From positions 1 to 64,000 of the forward strand of contig NZ_JAMTCP010000018.1 of the NCBI RefSeq assembly GCF_024171885.1: DNA of 64,000 nucleotides. The letters run 5' to 3'. Shown here in pieces: positions 35,046 through 43,891 of this stretch. Made by a program: the position numbers and the translations under genes. The first letter of the stretch is position 1, and each line of letters begins with the position of its first letter. The DNA comes from Streptoalloteichus tenebrarius (GTDB lineage: Bacteria; Actinomycetota; Actinomycetes; Mycobacteriales; Pseudonocardiaceae). The notes below the pieces were generated by a model. That model searched no databases and had not been told where the DNA came from. It saw only the letters and a list, made by a program, of their open reading frames with translations.

Positions 35046-35070
35046 GTGACGCACGCTACCACGAGTATCC

Positions 35071-35085
35071 GTTACTTCGAGTAAC
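35071..35085. promoter_or_regulatory. operator of the divergent TetR
   Basis: GTTACTTCGAGTAAC: 6-bp perfect arms around TCG, in the 114-bp gap between TetR and the SDR gene, with a related half-site CGAGTATC just to the left. Confidence 0.6.
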
Positions 35086-35159
35086 ACCTAAGTGACGTCC
35101 TGGTGCGCGGCGCCGCCGCGGGTGCCCCCGTCCCCAGGGCGCGCGGAAGGAGGTGGGCG

Positions 35160-36005
35160 ATGGGCGGGCAACCGCTGGCCGGGCGCCGCGTGCTGATCAC
35201 CGGCGCCGCCGGCGCGTTCGGGTCCGCGACGGCCGCGGCGCTGCGCGCCCGCGGCGCCAGGGTGGTCGGGCTCGACGTCGCGGCCGACGACGACACCCCG
35301 GAGGTCGTCCGGTGCGACCTCACCGACGACGAGTCGGTGCGGCGGGGCGTTGCCGAGGCCGTCGAGCGGCTCGGCGGCCTGGACGTCGTGGTCAACAACG
35401 CCGGCGTCGGCCTGCCCGCCGACGCGGGCGGACCCGTGGACGAGGCGGTGCGCCGCACCGTCGAGGTGAACCTGCTCGGCGCGTGGCGGGTCACCGCGGC
35501 GGCGCTGCCCGACCTGCTGCGCTCACCCGACCCCAGGGCGGTGTTCGTCGCCTCGGGGCTGGCCTTCGTCACCGTGCCCTTCGCCTCGGCCTACACCGTC
35601 GCCAAGCGGGGTCTGTCCGCCTACGCCGACTGCCTGCGCGTCGAGTACGGCGGCCGGCTCCGGGTGACCACCGTCTACCCCGGCTACGTGCGCACGCCCA
35701 TCCACGAGGCGAGCCGCAGGGCCGGGGTCACGTTGGAGGGCAAGGTGCCGGCCGAACGGGTCGAGGACGTCGTCGGCACCCTGCTGCGGGTGATCGCGGC
35801 GGCCCGGCCGCCGAGGGACACCGGGACCACCCGCTGGGGCGGCGGGGCGATCCGGCTCGGCCGCGTCCTGCCGGCCCTGGTCGACCGGGTGGTGCTGGCG
35901 CGGCACCGCAGGGACGTGGCCAGAGGGGCCTACGACGGCGTGCCGATCGCCGAACGGATGGTGCGCATGGTCCGCGACGGCGCGGAGAGGGTGGCGAGGT
36001 CATGA
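35160..36005 (+). CDS. short-chain dehydrogenase/reductase
   Basis: A 281-aa SDR. NAD(P)-binding TGAAGAFG (14-21), NNAG (79-82) and the catalytic YTVAK (Tyr145, Lys149) are intact; Ser at ASG (132) completes the triad. The C-terminal extension (about 215-281) may contact membrane or lipid substrates. GGAAGGAGG precedes ATG 35160. Its stop overlaps the oxygenase ATG. An alcohol/ketone oxidation linked to the neighbouring oxygenase is inferred. Confidence 0.85.
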   Translation: MGGQPLAGRRVLITGAAGAFGSATAAALRARGARVVGLDVAADDDTPEVVRCDLTDDESVRRGVAEAVERLGGLDVVVNNAGVGLPADAGGPVDEAVRRTVEVNLLGAWRVTAAALPDLLRSPDPRAVFVASGLAFVTVPFASAYTVAKRGLSAYADCLRVEYGGRLRVTTVYPGYVRTPIHEASRRAGVTLEGKVPAERVEDVVGTLLRVIAAARPPRDTGTTRWGGGAIRLGRVLPALVDRVVLARHRRDVARGAYDGVPIAERMVRMVRDGAERVARS

Positions 36006-36901
36006 CACGAGCACTACGGATCACCGACCGGGAGCGGACCGCGGAGCGGCTGCTCGGCTCGTCGGCGAAGAACTCCTACGACCCCGAACTCGACCTGGAC
36101 TGGGACGCCCCGCTGGTCGACGGGATGTTCTTCGTCAGCCCCGAGTACGTGCCGATCTACGGCACGGTGCTGTGGGACCGGTTGGGCCACGAGCAGCGCG
36201 TCGAGCTGAGCCGGCACGTCGCGGCCAGCATCGCCAGCGCCGGCATCTGGCTGGAGGAGATCCTCATGCAGATGCTGCTCCGGCTCGTCTACAGCAAGGA
36301 CCCGCGCACCAGGCACGTGCAGTACGCGCTGACCGAGATCGGCGACGAGTGCCGGCACACGGTCATGTTCGGCCGCATGATCGAGCGCCTCGGCTGCCCG
36401 AGGTACCCGCAGTGGCGGATGACCCACGAGCTGGGCCGGCTGTTCAAGGGCGTGGCCTGGGGGCCGTCGATGTTCGCGGCGACGCTGATCGGCGAGGAGC
36501 TGCTCGACCGGATGCAGCGGGAGATGATGAACGACGAGCGGCTCCAGCCCCTGGTGCGCATGGTCAACCGGATCCACGTGGTCGAGGAGGCCCGGCACGT
36601 CCGGTTCGCCAGGGAGGAGCTGGCGCGCTCCATGGTCGACCTGCCGGCGCCGGCGCTGGCGTTCCACCGGCTGGTCACCGCCACGGTCGCGTTGATCTTC
36701 TCGCGCGGCCTGGTCCGGCCCGAGGTCTACCGGTCGGTCGGGCTCGACCCGGCGTCGACGACCAGGGTCGCGCTGGCGAACCCGCACTGGCAGCGGACCG
36801 TGCGGTGGGCGGCCGAACGGATGATGAAGTACTTCGACGAGATCGGGTTGGTCGGGAAGCCGGGGATGGCGCTGTGGCGGAAGTCGTTCTTCCTCGCGTG
36901 A
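36002..36901 (+). CDS. AurF-type diiron oxygenase
   Basis: A 299-aa ferritin-fold oxygenase. Diiron ligands visible: Glu in WLEEILMQ (about 83-90), EIGDECRHTVMF (about 111-122), GEELLDR and EEARHVRFA (about 194-202). It belongs to the p-aminobenzoate N-oxygenase AurF/diiron oxygenase family. Members oxidise aryl amines, but many in actinomycetes have unknown, probably lipid-like substrates. It is overlapped by both neighbours, so strictly co-translated with them. Confidence 0.85.
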   Translation: MTRALRITDRERTAERLLGSSAKNSYDPELDLDWDAPLVDGMFFVSPEYVPIYGTVLWDRLGHEQRVELSRHVAASIASAGIWLEEILMQMLLRLVYSKDPRTRHVQYALTEIGDECRHTVMFGRMIERLGCPRYPQWRMTHELGRLFKGVAWGPSMFAATLIGEELLDRMQREMMNDERLQPLVRMVNRIHVVEEARHVRFAREELARSMVDLPAPALAFHRLVTATVALIFSRGLVRPEVYRSVGLDPASTTRVALANPHWQRTVRWAAERMMKYFDEIGLVGKPGMALWRKSFFLA

Positions 36902-37842
36902 GCGGGCGGGCGGAGGTGTTCCGCGTCTCCGACGGGACCGAGCTGCACGTCGTCAGCCAGGGGCCGGCCGACGCCGAGGTCACCGTGGTGCTCCTGCACG
37001 GCTGGACCCTCACCAGCGACACCTGGCGGTGGGTCGCCGGCGAGCTGGCGAGCCGGGACGGCGCCGGGGCGCGCGTGCTGCGGTACGACATCCGGGGGCA
37101 CGGCCGGTCGACGCCGACGGGTGCGGAGGGCGCGACGCTCGACCGGATCGCCGACGACGCGGCCGAGCTGATCGCCGCGTTGGCCCCCGAGGGGCCGCTG
37201 GTGCTCGCGGGGCACTCCATGGGCGGCATGACGATCATGGCGTTGGCCGACCGGCACCCCGAGCTGTTCACGCGCGTGGCCGGCGTGGCCCTGGTGAACA
37301 CGTCCAGCGGCGGACTGCGGGGGATCACGCTCGGCCTACCGGGCGTGCTCGGAAGGGCGGTGCTCGCCGTGGAGCGCCGGGTGACGCGTCGGATCGGGCG
37401 GAGCCGACGGCCGGTGCTCGCGCCCCGGTCGAAGCCGCTGCGTCCGGCGCTGCGGTGGCTGCTGTTCGGCGACCGGGTGGAGCGCGGCGACCTCGTGGAC
37501 GCCGCGCGGCAGGTGGCCTGCTGTCACCCGGTCGCGTTGGCCGGGTTCCGGGTGGCGTTGGACGAGCACGAGCGGTGGCACGCGCTGAAGGTGCTGCGCG
37601 GGCGGCCGGTGGTGGTGCTGGCCGGCGGGATGGACCGGCTGACCCCGCCCTCGCACTCCCGCGTGATCGCGGACGCGCTGCCCGGCGCGGAACTGGTGGT
37701 CTACGGCGGCGCGGGGCACATGCTGCCGTTCGAGCGGGCGATCGAGGTGACCGAGCGGATCGCCGGCCTCGTGCGGCACGCCGCCGCCTCGGCGCCGGCG
37801 TCGACCGGAGTGGTGGAGGACGAGCAGAAGTCCGCGGGGTGA
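36898..37842 (+). CDS. alpha/beta hydrolase of the diiron oxygenase operon
   Basis: A 314-aa hydrolase with HGW oxyanion motif (34-36), GHSMGG (Ser107 as nucleophile), GGMDRLTP for the acid and GAGHMLPFE for the catalytic His. GTG 36898 overlaps the oxygenase TGA. It probably hydrolyses an ester formed or used by the upstream enzymes. A 22-bp-arm terminator follows. Confidence 0.82.
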   Translation: MSGRAEVFRVSDGTELHVVSQGPADAEVTVVLLHGWTLTSDTWRWVAGELASRDGAGARVLRYDIRGHGRSTPTGAEGATLDRIADDAAELIAALAPEGPLVLAGHSMGGMTIMALADRHPELFTRVAGVALVNTSSGGLRGITLGLPGVLGRAVLAVERRVTRRIGRSRRPVLAPRSKPLRPALRWLLFGDRVERGDLVDAARQVACCHPVALAGFRVALDEHERWHALKVLRGRPVVVLAGGMDRLTPPSHSRVIADALPGAELVVYGGAGHMLPFERAIEVTERIAGLVRHAAASAPASTGVVEDEQKSAG

Positions 37843-38220
37843 CATCTGGCGGGGTGCGTTCGCGCAAGCGAGGCGCATTCGGATATTCCCTGGACGACGA
37901 ACACCCGCACGGCACACGAGTTTCGGCTCGTGTGCCGTGCGGGTGTTCACGTCGTCCTGAGATGCCGCCTATTTCTTGGCATCATGTTCAGAGTTTCGTA
38001 GGGGGAACCCCCCATTACAAACGTCGCATGGGGCACTGACATTTCTGGTTCCCTTGTTCCCTCTGGTGGGGGAGGGGCGCGACGATTTCACTCTGAAGGA
38101 TGATGGTAGGCGGGCGTCCGGGTCATTGCCGCGGCATAACGGGACCGCCGCCTGGCGGTGCGCCGGACAGCGGACATTCCGTCACCTGAGGAAACGCGGG
38201 CCCTGTGGGAGGCCCGGGGC
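37843..38220. other. 378-bp convergent intergenic region
   Basis: It contains the strong terminator at 37899-37948. The remainder, which is less GC-rich than its surroundings, shows a GGGGGAACCCCC hairpin near 38000 but no supported gene. Confidence 0.5.
37899..37948 (+). terminator. terminator of the SDR/oxygenase/hydrolase operon
   Basis: Perfect 22-bp arms around a 6-base loop, about 57 bases after the hydrolase stop. One of the longest perfect hairpins in the window. Confidence 0.9.
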
Positions 38221-38856
38221 TCAGGGGTGCTGGAGCGGGAACCCACCGCCGATGCCCTTCCACGCCAGGGTGGAGATCAGGGCGATCGCCTCGTCCTTGG
38301 GCACCGCGCTGCCCGCGTCCAGCCAGAACCGGGCGGTCACCTGGCTCAGGCCCACCAGCCCGACCGCGAGCAGGCGGGCGCGTTCCTCGTCCAGGCCTGC
38401 GTCGGCGGTGATGGTCTCGGTGATGGCGTCCACGCACGCCGAGGTCGCCCGCTCCACCGCGTCCTGCACCGCCGGCTCGCTGCGCAGGTCCGACTCGAAC
38501 ACCAGGCGGAACGCCTGGCCGTTGTCGACGAAGTCGAAGTAGGCGGCCACCGCCGCCCGCACCCGCAGCTTGTTGTCGTGCGTCGACTCGATCGCGTCCC
38601 GCACCCGCTTCACGAGCTGGTCGACATGGGTCTCCAGCAACGCCAGGTACAGCTCCAGCTTCCCGGGGAAGTGCTGGTAGAGCACGGGCTTGCTGACCCC
38701 GGCCCGCTCGGCGATCTCGTCCATGGCCGCGGCGTGGTAGCCGTTGGCCACGAACACGTCCTGGGCGGCGGCGAGGAGCTGGGCGCGTCGCGCCGAACGC
38801 GGCAACCGCACGCCACGCCCCACCTGTCCGGTGCCCTGCTGCGCCGTCTCGGTCAT
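38221..38856 (-). CDS. TetR-family regulator, Rv3208-like
   Basis: A 211-aa regulator with helix-turn-helix AMDEIAERAGVSKPVLYQHF (about 44-63). The whole protein closely resembles Rv3208 of mycobacteria (GYHAAxMDEIAxRAGVSKP, LDEERARLLAVGLVGLSQ, ARFWLD), including its place near DUF3107. TGGAGG precedes ATG 38856. Divergent from an alpha/beta hydrolase gene; the 166-bp gap contains TTACTCGGCAGTAGTA, a possible operator. Confidence 0.85.
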   Translation of the reverse strand: MTETAQQGTGQVGRGVRLPRSARRAQLLAAAQDVFVANGYHAAAMDEIAERAGVSKPVLYQHFPGKLELYLALLETHVDQLVKRVRDAIESTHDNKLRVRAAVAAYFDFVDNGQAFRLVFESDLRSEPAVQDAVERATSACVDAITETITADAGLDEERARLLAVGLVGLSQVTARFWLDAGSAVPKDEAIALISTLAWKGIGGGFPLQHP

Positions 38857-39022
38857 GTCCTGCCTCCAGCCACGTCGTCCCTGGCCGGAGCCACGACGGA
38901 AGGACTCCAACCGGGGCACCGACCTTACTCGGCAGTAGTAGTGTCGCGCTGTCCGGCGGGGTGCCGGCGGGCGCCCTGGCCGCTCCCGAGCGGTCTCGGC
39001 GGCTCCGGAGCATCCTGGAAGG

Positions 39023-40027
39023 GTGACGCTCATCCGGCCGACCGGTCCCCCCGGTCCGGGGACGCGGGCACCCCTCACCAGGGTGCCGCTGTCCACGGCC
39101 GCGCTGCCGCCGATCGACCCGCAGCAGGCGCCCTGGCCCGGCCAGTTCGTCACCTCCGGCGGGGTGCGGCTGCACGTCCGGCACACCAGGGGGCCGACCA
39201 GCGAGACCGCGGTCTACGTGCACGGACTGGCCGGTTCGTCCACGAACTGGACGGACCTGGCCGGCCAGCTCGCCGTCCGCTGCCAGGGCTTGGCGGTGGA
39301 CCTGCCCGGCTTCGGGCGCACCCCACCGCCGGAGGGGCACGACTTCTCCGTGCTCGCCCACACCGACGTGCTGGTGCGCTTCCTGTCCGGCCTGGGCGCC
39401 GGCCCCGTGCACCTGCTCGGCAACTCCTTCGGCGGCACGGTGGCGATCCTCACCGCCGCCACCCGGCCCGACCTCGTGCGCACCCTCACGCTGGTCTCCC
39501 CGGCCGTGCCCGACCGCCGCCCCTCCCTCGGGCGGCTGTCCGACCGGCGGCTGCCGCTGGCGTTGCTGCCGGGAGCCGTCGGGCGGCGCTACCGGGAGAT
39601 GCTGGCCGCGGTCACCCCCAGCCAACGCGTCGAGCAGATGCTGCGGCTGTGCTTCGCCAACCCCGACGACGTGCCCGAGCACCGGCTGGCGCAGGCCGTC
39701 GAGGAGTACACGGAACGCAACGGGATGCCATGGGCGGGTGACGCCCTGGGCCGCACCACCATCGGACTGATCAAGGCGTGGCTGGCGCCGAGGGCGCGCT
39801 CGCTGTGGCGGGTGCTCCCACAGGTCCACGCGCCGGCGCTGGTGGTGTGGGGCACGCAGGACCGCCTGGTCAGCGTGCGCAAGGCGCCCCGGACGGCGAT
39901 GTTGCTGCCGCGCGGGCGGCTGCTCGTCCTGCCCCGCACGGGGCATGTCGCGCAGATGGAGCGCCCGCGCTCGGTGGCCCGCGCCGTCCTGGGCATGTGG
40001 GAGGCCGCCGACCGCACGGAGTGGTGA
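39023..40027 (+). CDS. alpha/beta hydrolase
   Basis: A 334-aa soluble hydrolase with HGLAGSS, GNSFGG nucleophile elbow, WGTQDRLV (acid) and TGHVAQME (His). It begins about 166 bases from the divergent TetR gene, which may regulate it. Epoxide hydrolase/esterase type; the natural substrate is unknown. Confidence 0.82.
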   Translation: MTLIRPTGPPGPGTRAPLTRVPLSTAALPPIDPQQAPWPGQFVTSGGVRLHVRHTRGPTSETAVYVHGLAGSSTNWTDLAGQLAVRCQGLAVDLPGFGRTPPPEGHDFSVLAHTDVLVRFLSGLGAGPVHLLGNSFGGTVAILTAATRPDLVRTLTLVSPAVPDRRPSLGRLSDRRLPLALLPGAVGRRYREMLAAVTPSQRVEQMLRLCFANPDDVPEHRLAQAVEEYTERNGMPWAGDALGRTTIGLIKAWLAPRARSLWRVLPQVHAPALVVWGTQDRLVSVRKAPRTAMLLPRGRLLVLPRTGHVAQMERPRSVARAVLGMWEAADRTEW

Positions 40028-40073
40028 CGTGCCGCTGCACGGCTCTGATCGAGTGGTGTGGCAGTCTGGGCCC

Positions 40074-41195
40074 GTGACCCGGACGCCGCAGGGACCTCGT
40101 GAGGGCGTTGCCAAGCGTGACCACGAAGCGTCCGCGCCTCGTCGCCCCGCGTCCCGTCCGCGCCAGGGCGAGGAGCGGTTCCGCAGGGGGAGCCGGAGGA
40201 CCAGCGCCGAACCGCTGGCCGCCTCCTGGGACCCCCTGGCCGCCCGCGCCGCGCGCGACGAGGACGCGCCCGAGGCCGCCGACGTCGAGGAGTCGGCGGC
40301 GAACGCCGCCACGGCGTCGCGGCGCGCGCGCGGTGAGCGCAGGACCGGCCTGGCCGGCCTGCTGTCCACCTACGGGTGGCGGGTCTACGCGCTGCCGGTG
40401 CTGGTGGTCGTGACCGCGCTCGCCCTGATGAACACGGTGAACTCGGGCCAGGAGGGCGGCGCGCAGGCCGCTGGGGTGCAGAACCAGGCGAAGGCCGACA
40501 GCGAGACCCCGACCAGCAGGGTCCCGCCCGTGCCCAACCCCGACCCCAAGCTGTACGACGCGGCCAAGGCGTCGGCGGAGCTGCCCGGCGGCGGCCCGTT
40601 CACCGAGCGCGGCCAGAAGAGCTGGTCCGTCGTGCCCGGCAAGGGCGACCCGTACGGCGGCCCCCGGATGTTCAAGTACACGGTCGAGGTCGAGAACGGC
40701 ATCGACCTGCCGGAGGCGGGGACGGACTTCGCCCACCACGTCGAGCAGATCCTGCACGACACCCGGAGCTGGATCGGCGACAAGCAGCACGGCTTCCAGC
40801 GGATCGAGGACTCGGGCAGGGCCGACCTGCGGATCAGCCTCACCTCGCAGATGACGACCAGGGAGATCTGCGGGTGGGACATCCCGTTCGAGGGCTCCTG
40901 CTACGACCCGCCGTCCAAGCGCGTGACGATCAACATCGCCCGGTGGACCAGGGGCGCGGTCGTCTACCAGGGCTCGCTGGTGGACTACAAGACCTACGTG
41001 ATCAACCACGAGGTGGGGCACGGGCTGGGCTACGGGCACAAGCCCTGCCAGACCGACGGCCAGCTCGCGCCGATCATGATGCAGCAGAGCTGGGGCGTCT
41101 CCAACGACTACCTCGCGACGCTGGGGACGGACAACGTGAAGGCTGACGGAAAGACCTGTCGGCCCAACCCCTGGCCGTACCCGACCGTGAACTGA
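40074..41195 (+). CDS. DUF3152 protein, predicted membrane-anchored zincin
   Basis: About 373 aa. A disordered Arg/Ala-rich cytoplasmic region (1-98), one membrane segment (about 100-116) and an extracellular domain of DUF3152 as in Rv3207c. The domain contains HEVGHGLGYGH (312-322), the HExxHxxxxxH zinc motif of metzincins, and APIMMQQ (about 332) in the place of a Met-turn, plus four Cys that may form disulfides. A surface protease is predicted. Start GTG 40074 is uncertain; GTG 40029 is possible. Confidence 0.8.
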   Translation: MTRTPQGPREGVAKRDHEASAPRRPASRPRQGEERFRRGSRRTSAEPLAASWDPLAARAARDEDAPEAADVEESAANAATASRRARGERRTGLAGLLSTYGWRVYALPVLVVVTALALMNTVNSGQEGGAQAAGVQNQAKADSETPTSRVPPVPNPDPKLYDAAKASAELPGGGPFTERGQKSWSVVPGKGDPYGGPRMFKYTVEVENGIDLPEAGTDFAHHVEQILHDTRSWIGDKQHGFQRIEDSGRADLRISLTSQMTTREICGWDIPFEGSCYDPPSKRVTINIARWTRGAVVYQGSLVDYKTYVINHEVGHGLGYGHKPCQTDGQLAPIMMQQSWGVSNDYLATLGTDNVKADGKTCRPNPWPYPTVN

Positions 41196-41421
41196 GCCCC
41201 TCACCTGCGGCGACGCCGCAACCGCCGACCTGCGCCGTTCCAGGGTCTGGGAGCGGGGAAGGGCGGCGGGCTCCCCCGCGTTGTCCGTTCCGGGACACTG
41301 GGAGTCCCTGCCACCACCCGGTGCGGGACGCCCGCACCCGGTCGGTGTCGGAGGGCGGCGGCGCACGACAGCGCGCGGCGGCCGCCCACCGGCACCTCCA
41401 GTAGACGACGAGGAGGAGCGC

Positions 41422-42582
41422 ATGCCGCTACCGCCGCTCGTGGAGCCCGCCGCGGAGCTCAGCAAGGAGGAGGTCGCGCGGTACAGCCGTCACCTGATCA
41501 TCCCGGACGTCGGGGTGGACGGGCAGAAGCGGCTGAAGAACGCCAAGGTGCTGGTGGTCGGGGCAGGGGGACTGGGCAGCCCGGCGCTGCTGTACCTGGC
41601 CGCGGCGGGGGTGGGCACGCTCGGCATCGTCGAGTTCGACGTGGTCGACGAGTCCAACCTCCAGCGCCAGGTCATTCACGGGCAGTCCGACATCGGACGG
41701 CCCAAGGCGGAGTCGGCCAGGGACTCGATCGCCGACATCAACCCGTTCGTCAAGGTCAACCTGCACCAGCTCCGGCTGGACTCCACCAACGTGCTGGACG
41801 TCTTCCGGGACTACGACCTGATCCTGGACGGCACCGACAACTTCGCCACCCGCTACCTGGTCAACGACGCCTGCGTGCTGCTGGGCAAGCCGTACGTGTG
41901 GGGCTCGATCTTCCGGTTCGAGGGCCAGGTCAGCGTGTTCTGGGCCGAGCACGGCCCGCAGTACCGCGACCTGTACCCGGAGCCGCCGCCCCCCGGCATG
42001 GTCCCCTCCTGCGCCGAGGGCGGCGTGCTCGGCGTGCTGTGCGCGTCGATCGGCTCGATCATGGTCACCGAGGCGATCAAGCTGATCACCGGCATCGGGG
42101 AGACGCTGCTCGGCCGGCTCATGGTGTACGACGCGCTGGAGATGACCTACCGGACGATCCGCATCCGGAAGGACCCGCAGGCGACGCCGGTCACCGAGCT
42201 GATCGACTACGAGGCGTTCTGCGGCGTGGTCTCGGACGCCGCGCAGGAGGCCGCGGCCAACCACACGATCACCCCGCTGGAGCTGAAGCAGAAGTTCGAC
42301 CGGGGCGACGACTTCCTGCTGGTCGACGTCAGGGAGCCGCACGAGTACGAGATCGTGAGCATCCCGGGGTCGGTCCTGATCCCCAAGGACCGCATCCTCA
42401 ACGGCGACGCGCTGGCCGAGCTGCCGCAGGACCGGCCGATCGTGCTGCACTGCAAGTCGGGGCAGCGGTCGGCGGAGGCGCTGGCCGCCCTCCACCGCGC
42501 CGGGTTCGCCGACGCCGTCCACGTGGGTGGCGGCGTGCTGGGCTGGGCGCGCCAGATCGACCCGAGCCTGCCGACGTACTGA
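41422..42582 (+). CDS. moeZ: MoeZ: MoeB-like adenylyltransferase with rhodanese domain
   Basis: A 386-aa two-domain enzyme. The ThiF/MoeB part has the ATP-binding GAGGLGS (about 47-53) and SNLQRQ; CAEGGVLGVLC carries the conserved Cys. The C-terminal rhodanese domain has Cys344 in LHCKSGQRS. It adenylates and then thiolates the C-terminus of small sulfur carriers (MoaD, CysO, ThiS), so it feeds molybdopterin synthesis, which the nitrate reductase encoded 2.4 kb downstream needs. It corresponds to Rv3206c. AGGAGGAG precedes ATG 41422. Confidence 0.92.
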   Translation: MPLPPLVEPAAELSKEEVARYSRHLIIPDVGVDGQKRLKNAKVLVVGAGGLGSPALLYLAAAGVGTLGIVEFDVVDESNLQRQVIHGQSDIGRPKAESARDSIADINPFVKVNLHQLRLDSTNVLDVFRDYDLILDGTDNFATRYLVNDACVLLGKPYVWGSIFRFEGQVSVFWAEHGPQYRDLYPEPPPPGMVPSCAEGGVLGVLCASIGSIMVTEAIKLITGIGETLLGRLMVYDALEMTYRTIRIRKDPQATPVTELIDYEAFCGVVSDAAQEAAANHTITPLELKQKFDRGDDFLLVDVREPHEYEIVSIPGSVLIPKDRILNGDALAELPQDRPIVLHCKSGQRSAEALAALHRAGFADAVHVGGGVLGWARQIDPSLPTY

Positions 42583-42603
42583 GGGGACGCCGACGGGCCG
42601 AGC

Positions 42604-42638
42604 GGGGCCGCTTCCGGACCTGGTCCGGGGGCGGCCCT
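42604..42638 (+). terminator. hairpin after moeZ
   Basis: GGGCCGC and GCGGCCC at the base with an internal CCGGACC-TGG-TCCGG stem; imperfect overall but large. Confidence 0.55.
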
Positions 42639-42647
42639 CGTCATAGG

Positions 42648-42732
42648 CACGCCATCACGTGGGCGCGCCATCGCGTGGGCGCCATCATGTGGGCGCGCAA
42701 TCGCATGCGCGCGCCATCGCGTGGGTGCGCCG
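42648..42732. repeat. degenerate GCGCCATCGCGTGG repeats
   Basis: About five copies of a 14- to 16-base unit (CGCCATCACGTGGG, CGCCATCGCGTGGG, GCCATCATGTGGG and so on) between moeZ and the MarR gene stop. Confidence 0.8.
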
Positions 42733-42751
42733 CCGCCCTGGCGTGCCCGTG

Positions 42752-43231
42752 TCAGGAGGTGCGGCGGCGTCGGGTGGTCCCGCGCATCTCCTCGGTCGCC
42801 TCGCGCAGGGCGGCGGCGGCCTTGGCGAAGTAGTCAAACAGGACGCGGACCTGCTCCTCGTCGTAGCCCTCGAACACCTCCGCGACGCGGCGTCGCGCCG
42901 GCGCGACGAGCTTCTCGGTGGGGTCGTCCTCCCGGGGGACGGCCTCGATGATCACCCGGCGCCGGTCCCCGGGGTCCCTGACGCGGCGCACGGCGCCGGC
43001 CCGCTCCAGTCGGTCGATCAGCCGGGTGACCGCGCCCGTCGTGAGCCCCGTGCGCTCCGCCAGCTCCCCGGCCGTCAGCGCTCCGTGCACCCCGAGGACG
43101 TTCAGGGCGTAGGCGTCGGTCGTGTGCATGCCCACGGCCTCCGCGACCGCCTGGCCGTGCAGCACCACCGCGCTCAGGTACTCCCGGTAGACGCGCTCCG
43201 CGTCCTCGGGCAGGTGCGCGGACGTTGACAC
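42752..43231 (-). CDS. MarR-family regulator
   Basis: A 159-aa winged-helix regulator (TAGELAERTGLTTGAVTRLI, about 54-73, and the wing DPGDRRRVIIE). Divergent from the SnoaL-like gene, with a 26-bp perfect palindrome 23 bases upstream of its GTG, so it probably represses both. Start GTG 43231 is placed 9 bases after AGGAGAGG; a TTG two codons upstream is the alternative. Confidence 0.85.
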   Translation of the reverse strand: MSTSAHLPEDAERVYREYLSAVVLHGQAVAEAVGMHTTDAYALNVLGVHGALTAGELAERTGLTTGAVTRLIDRLERAGAVRRVRDPGDRRRVIIEAVPREDDPTEKLVAPARRRVAEVFEGYDEEQVRVLFDYFAKAAAALREATEEMRGTTRRRRTS

Positions 43232-43253
43232 CTCCAACCACCTCTCCTAGCCT

Positions 43254-43279
43254 CAATATCTGCACGCGTGCAGATATTG
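43254..43279. promoter_or_regulatory. MarR operator, 26-bp perfect palindrome
   Basis: Thirteen-base arms reading CAATATCTGCACG and its exact complement with no spacer. A second palindrome, AAGATGACATCTT (43291-43303), lies 12 bases further, nearer the SnoaL-like gene. Both lie in the divergent promoter region. Confidence 0.85.
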
Positions 43280-43326
43280 TGTCCGTGCAGAAGATGACAT
43301 CTTGTGATGATCCTAGGGGGAGACGG

Positions 43327-43767
43327 ATGGGACAGCACGGCACCGACGAGGCCGCCGTCCGGGCGCTCGCCGCCTCGCTGGCGCGGGCGTGGGACCAGGG
43401 GGACGCCGACGCCTACGGCGCGGCGTTCACCGAGGACGCGGAGTACGTCACCTTCATGGGGGACCTGGCGCGGGGCCGCCGGGAGATCGTCGAGAGCCAC
43501 CGGTGGTTGTTCGCGACCGTGCTGCGCGGCTCGCGGATGACCGGCTTCGGCGCCGAGGCGGGGGTGCGGTTCCTGACCCCGGACGTCGCGCTGCTCGTGT
43601 CCACCGAGGGCGGGGTCGCCCTCCCCGGGCAGGAGCTGACGCCGGACCGGCTCTCCACGGTGTCGCTCGTCGCGGTGCGCCGGCCGGAGGGCTGGCGGTT
43701 CGCGCACTTCCAGAACACGCGGCGGCAGACGCCCCCGGCGACCCCTCCGGCCGGCACGCCCGAGTGA
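43327..43767 (+). CDS. SnoaL-like (SgcJ/EcaC, DUF4440) protein
   Basis: A 146-aa NTF2-fold protein: LARAWDQGDADAYGAAFTED (about 17-36) is the family start, WRFAHFQNTR the end. Such proteins act as small oxidoreductases, isomerases or binding proteins. Probably controlled by the divergent MarR. ATG 43327 has AGGGGGA upstream. Confidence 0.8.
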   Translation: MGQHGTDEAAVRALAASLARAWDQGDADAYGAAFTEDAEYVTFMGDLARGRREIVESHRWLFATVLRGSRMTGFGAEAGVRFLTPDVALLVSTEGGVALPGQELTPDRLSTVSLVAVRRPEGWRFAHFQNTRRQTPPATPPAGTPE

Positions 43768-43891
43768 GGGGAGCCAGGGCGCGACCAGGCCCGTGAGGTG
43801 CGGCAACGCCGGACCGTGCGGGGCGACGCGTGCCCCGGCCCTGGCGCGCCATCCCCCGTCCCGTCGTCGGCACAAGGTACGGTCCCGAGCC

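Noticed and set aside
33844-37842. Natural-product biosynthetic cluster
   Set aside because: No polyketide, peptide synthetase, terpene or precursor-peptide genes; only four small enzymes or domains and a regulator.
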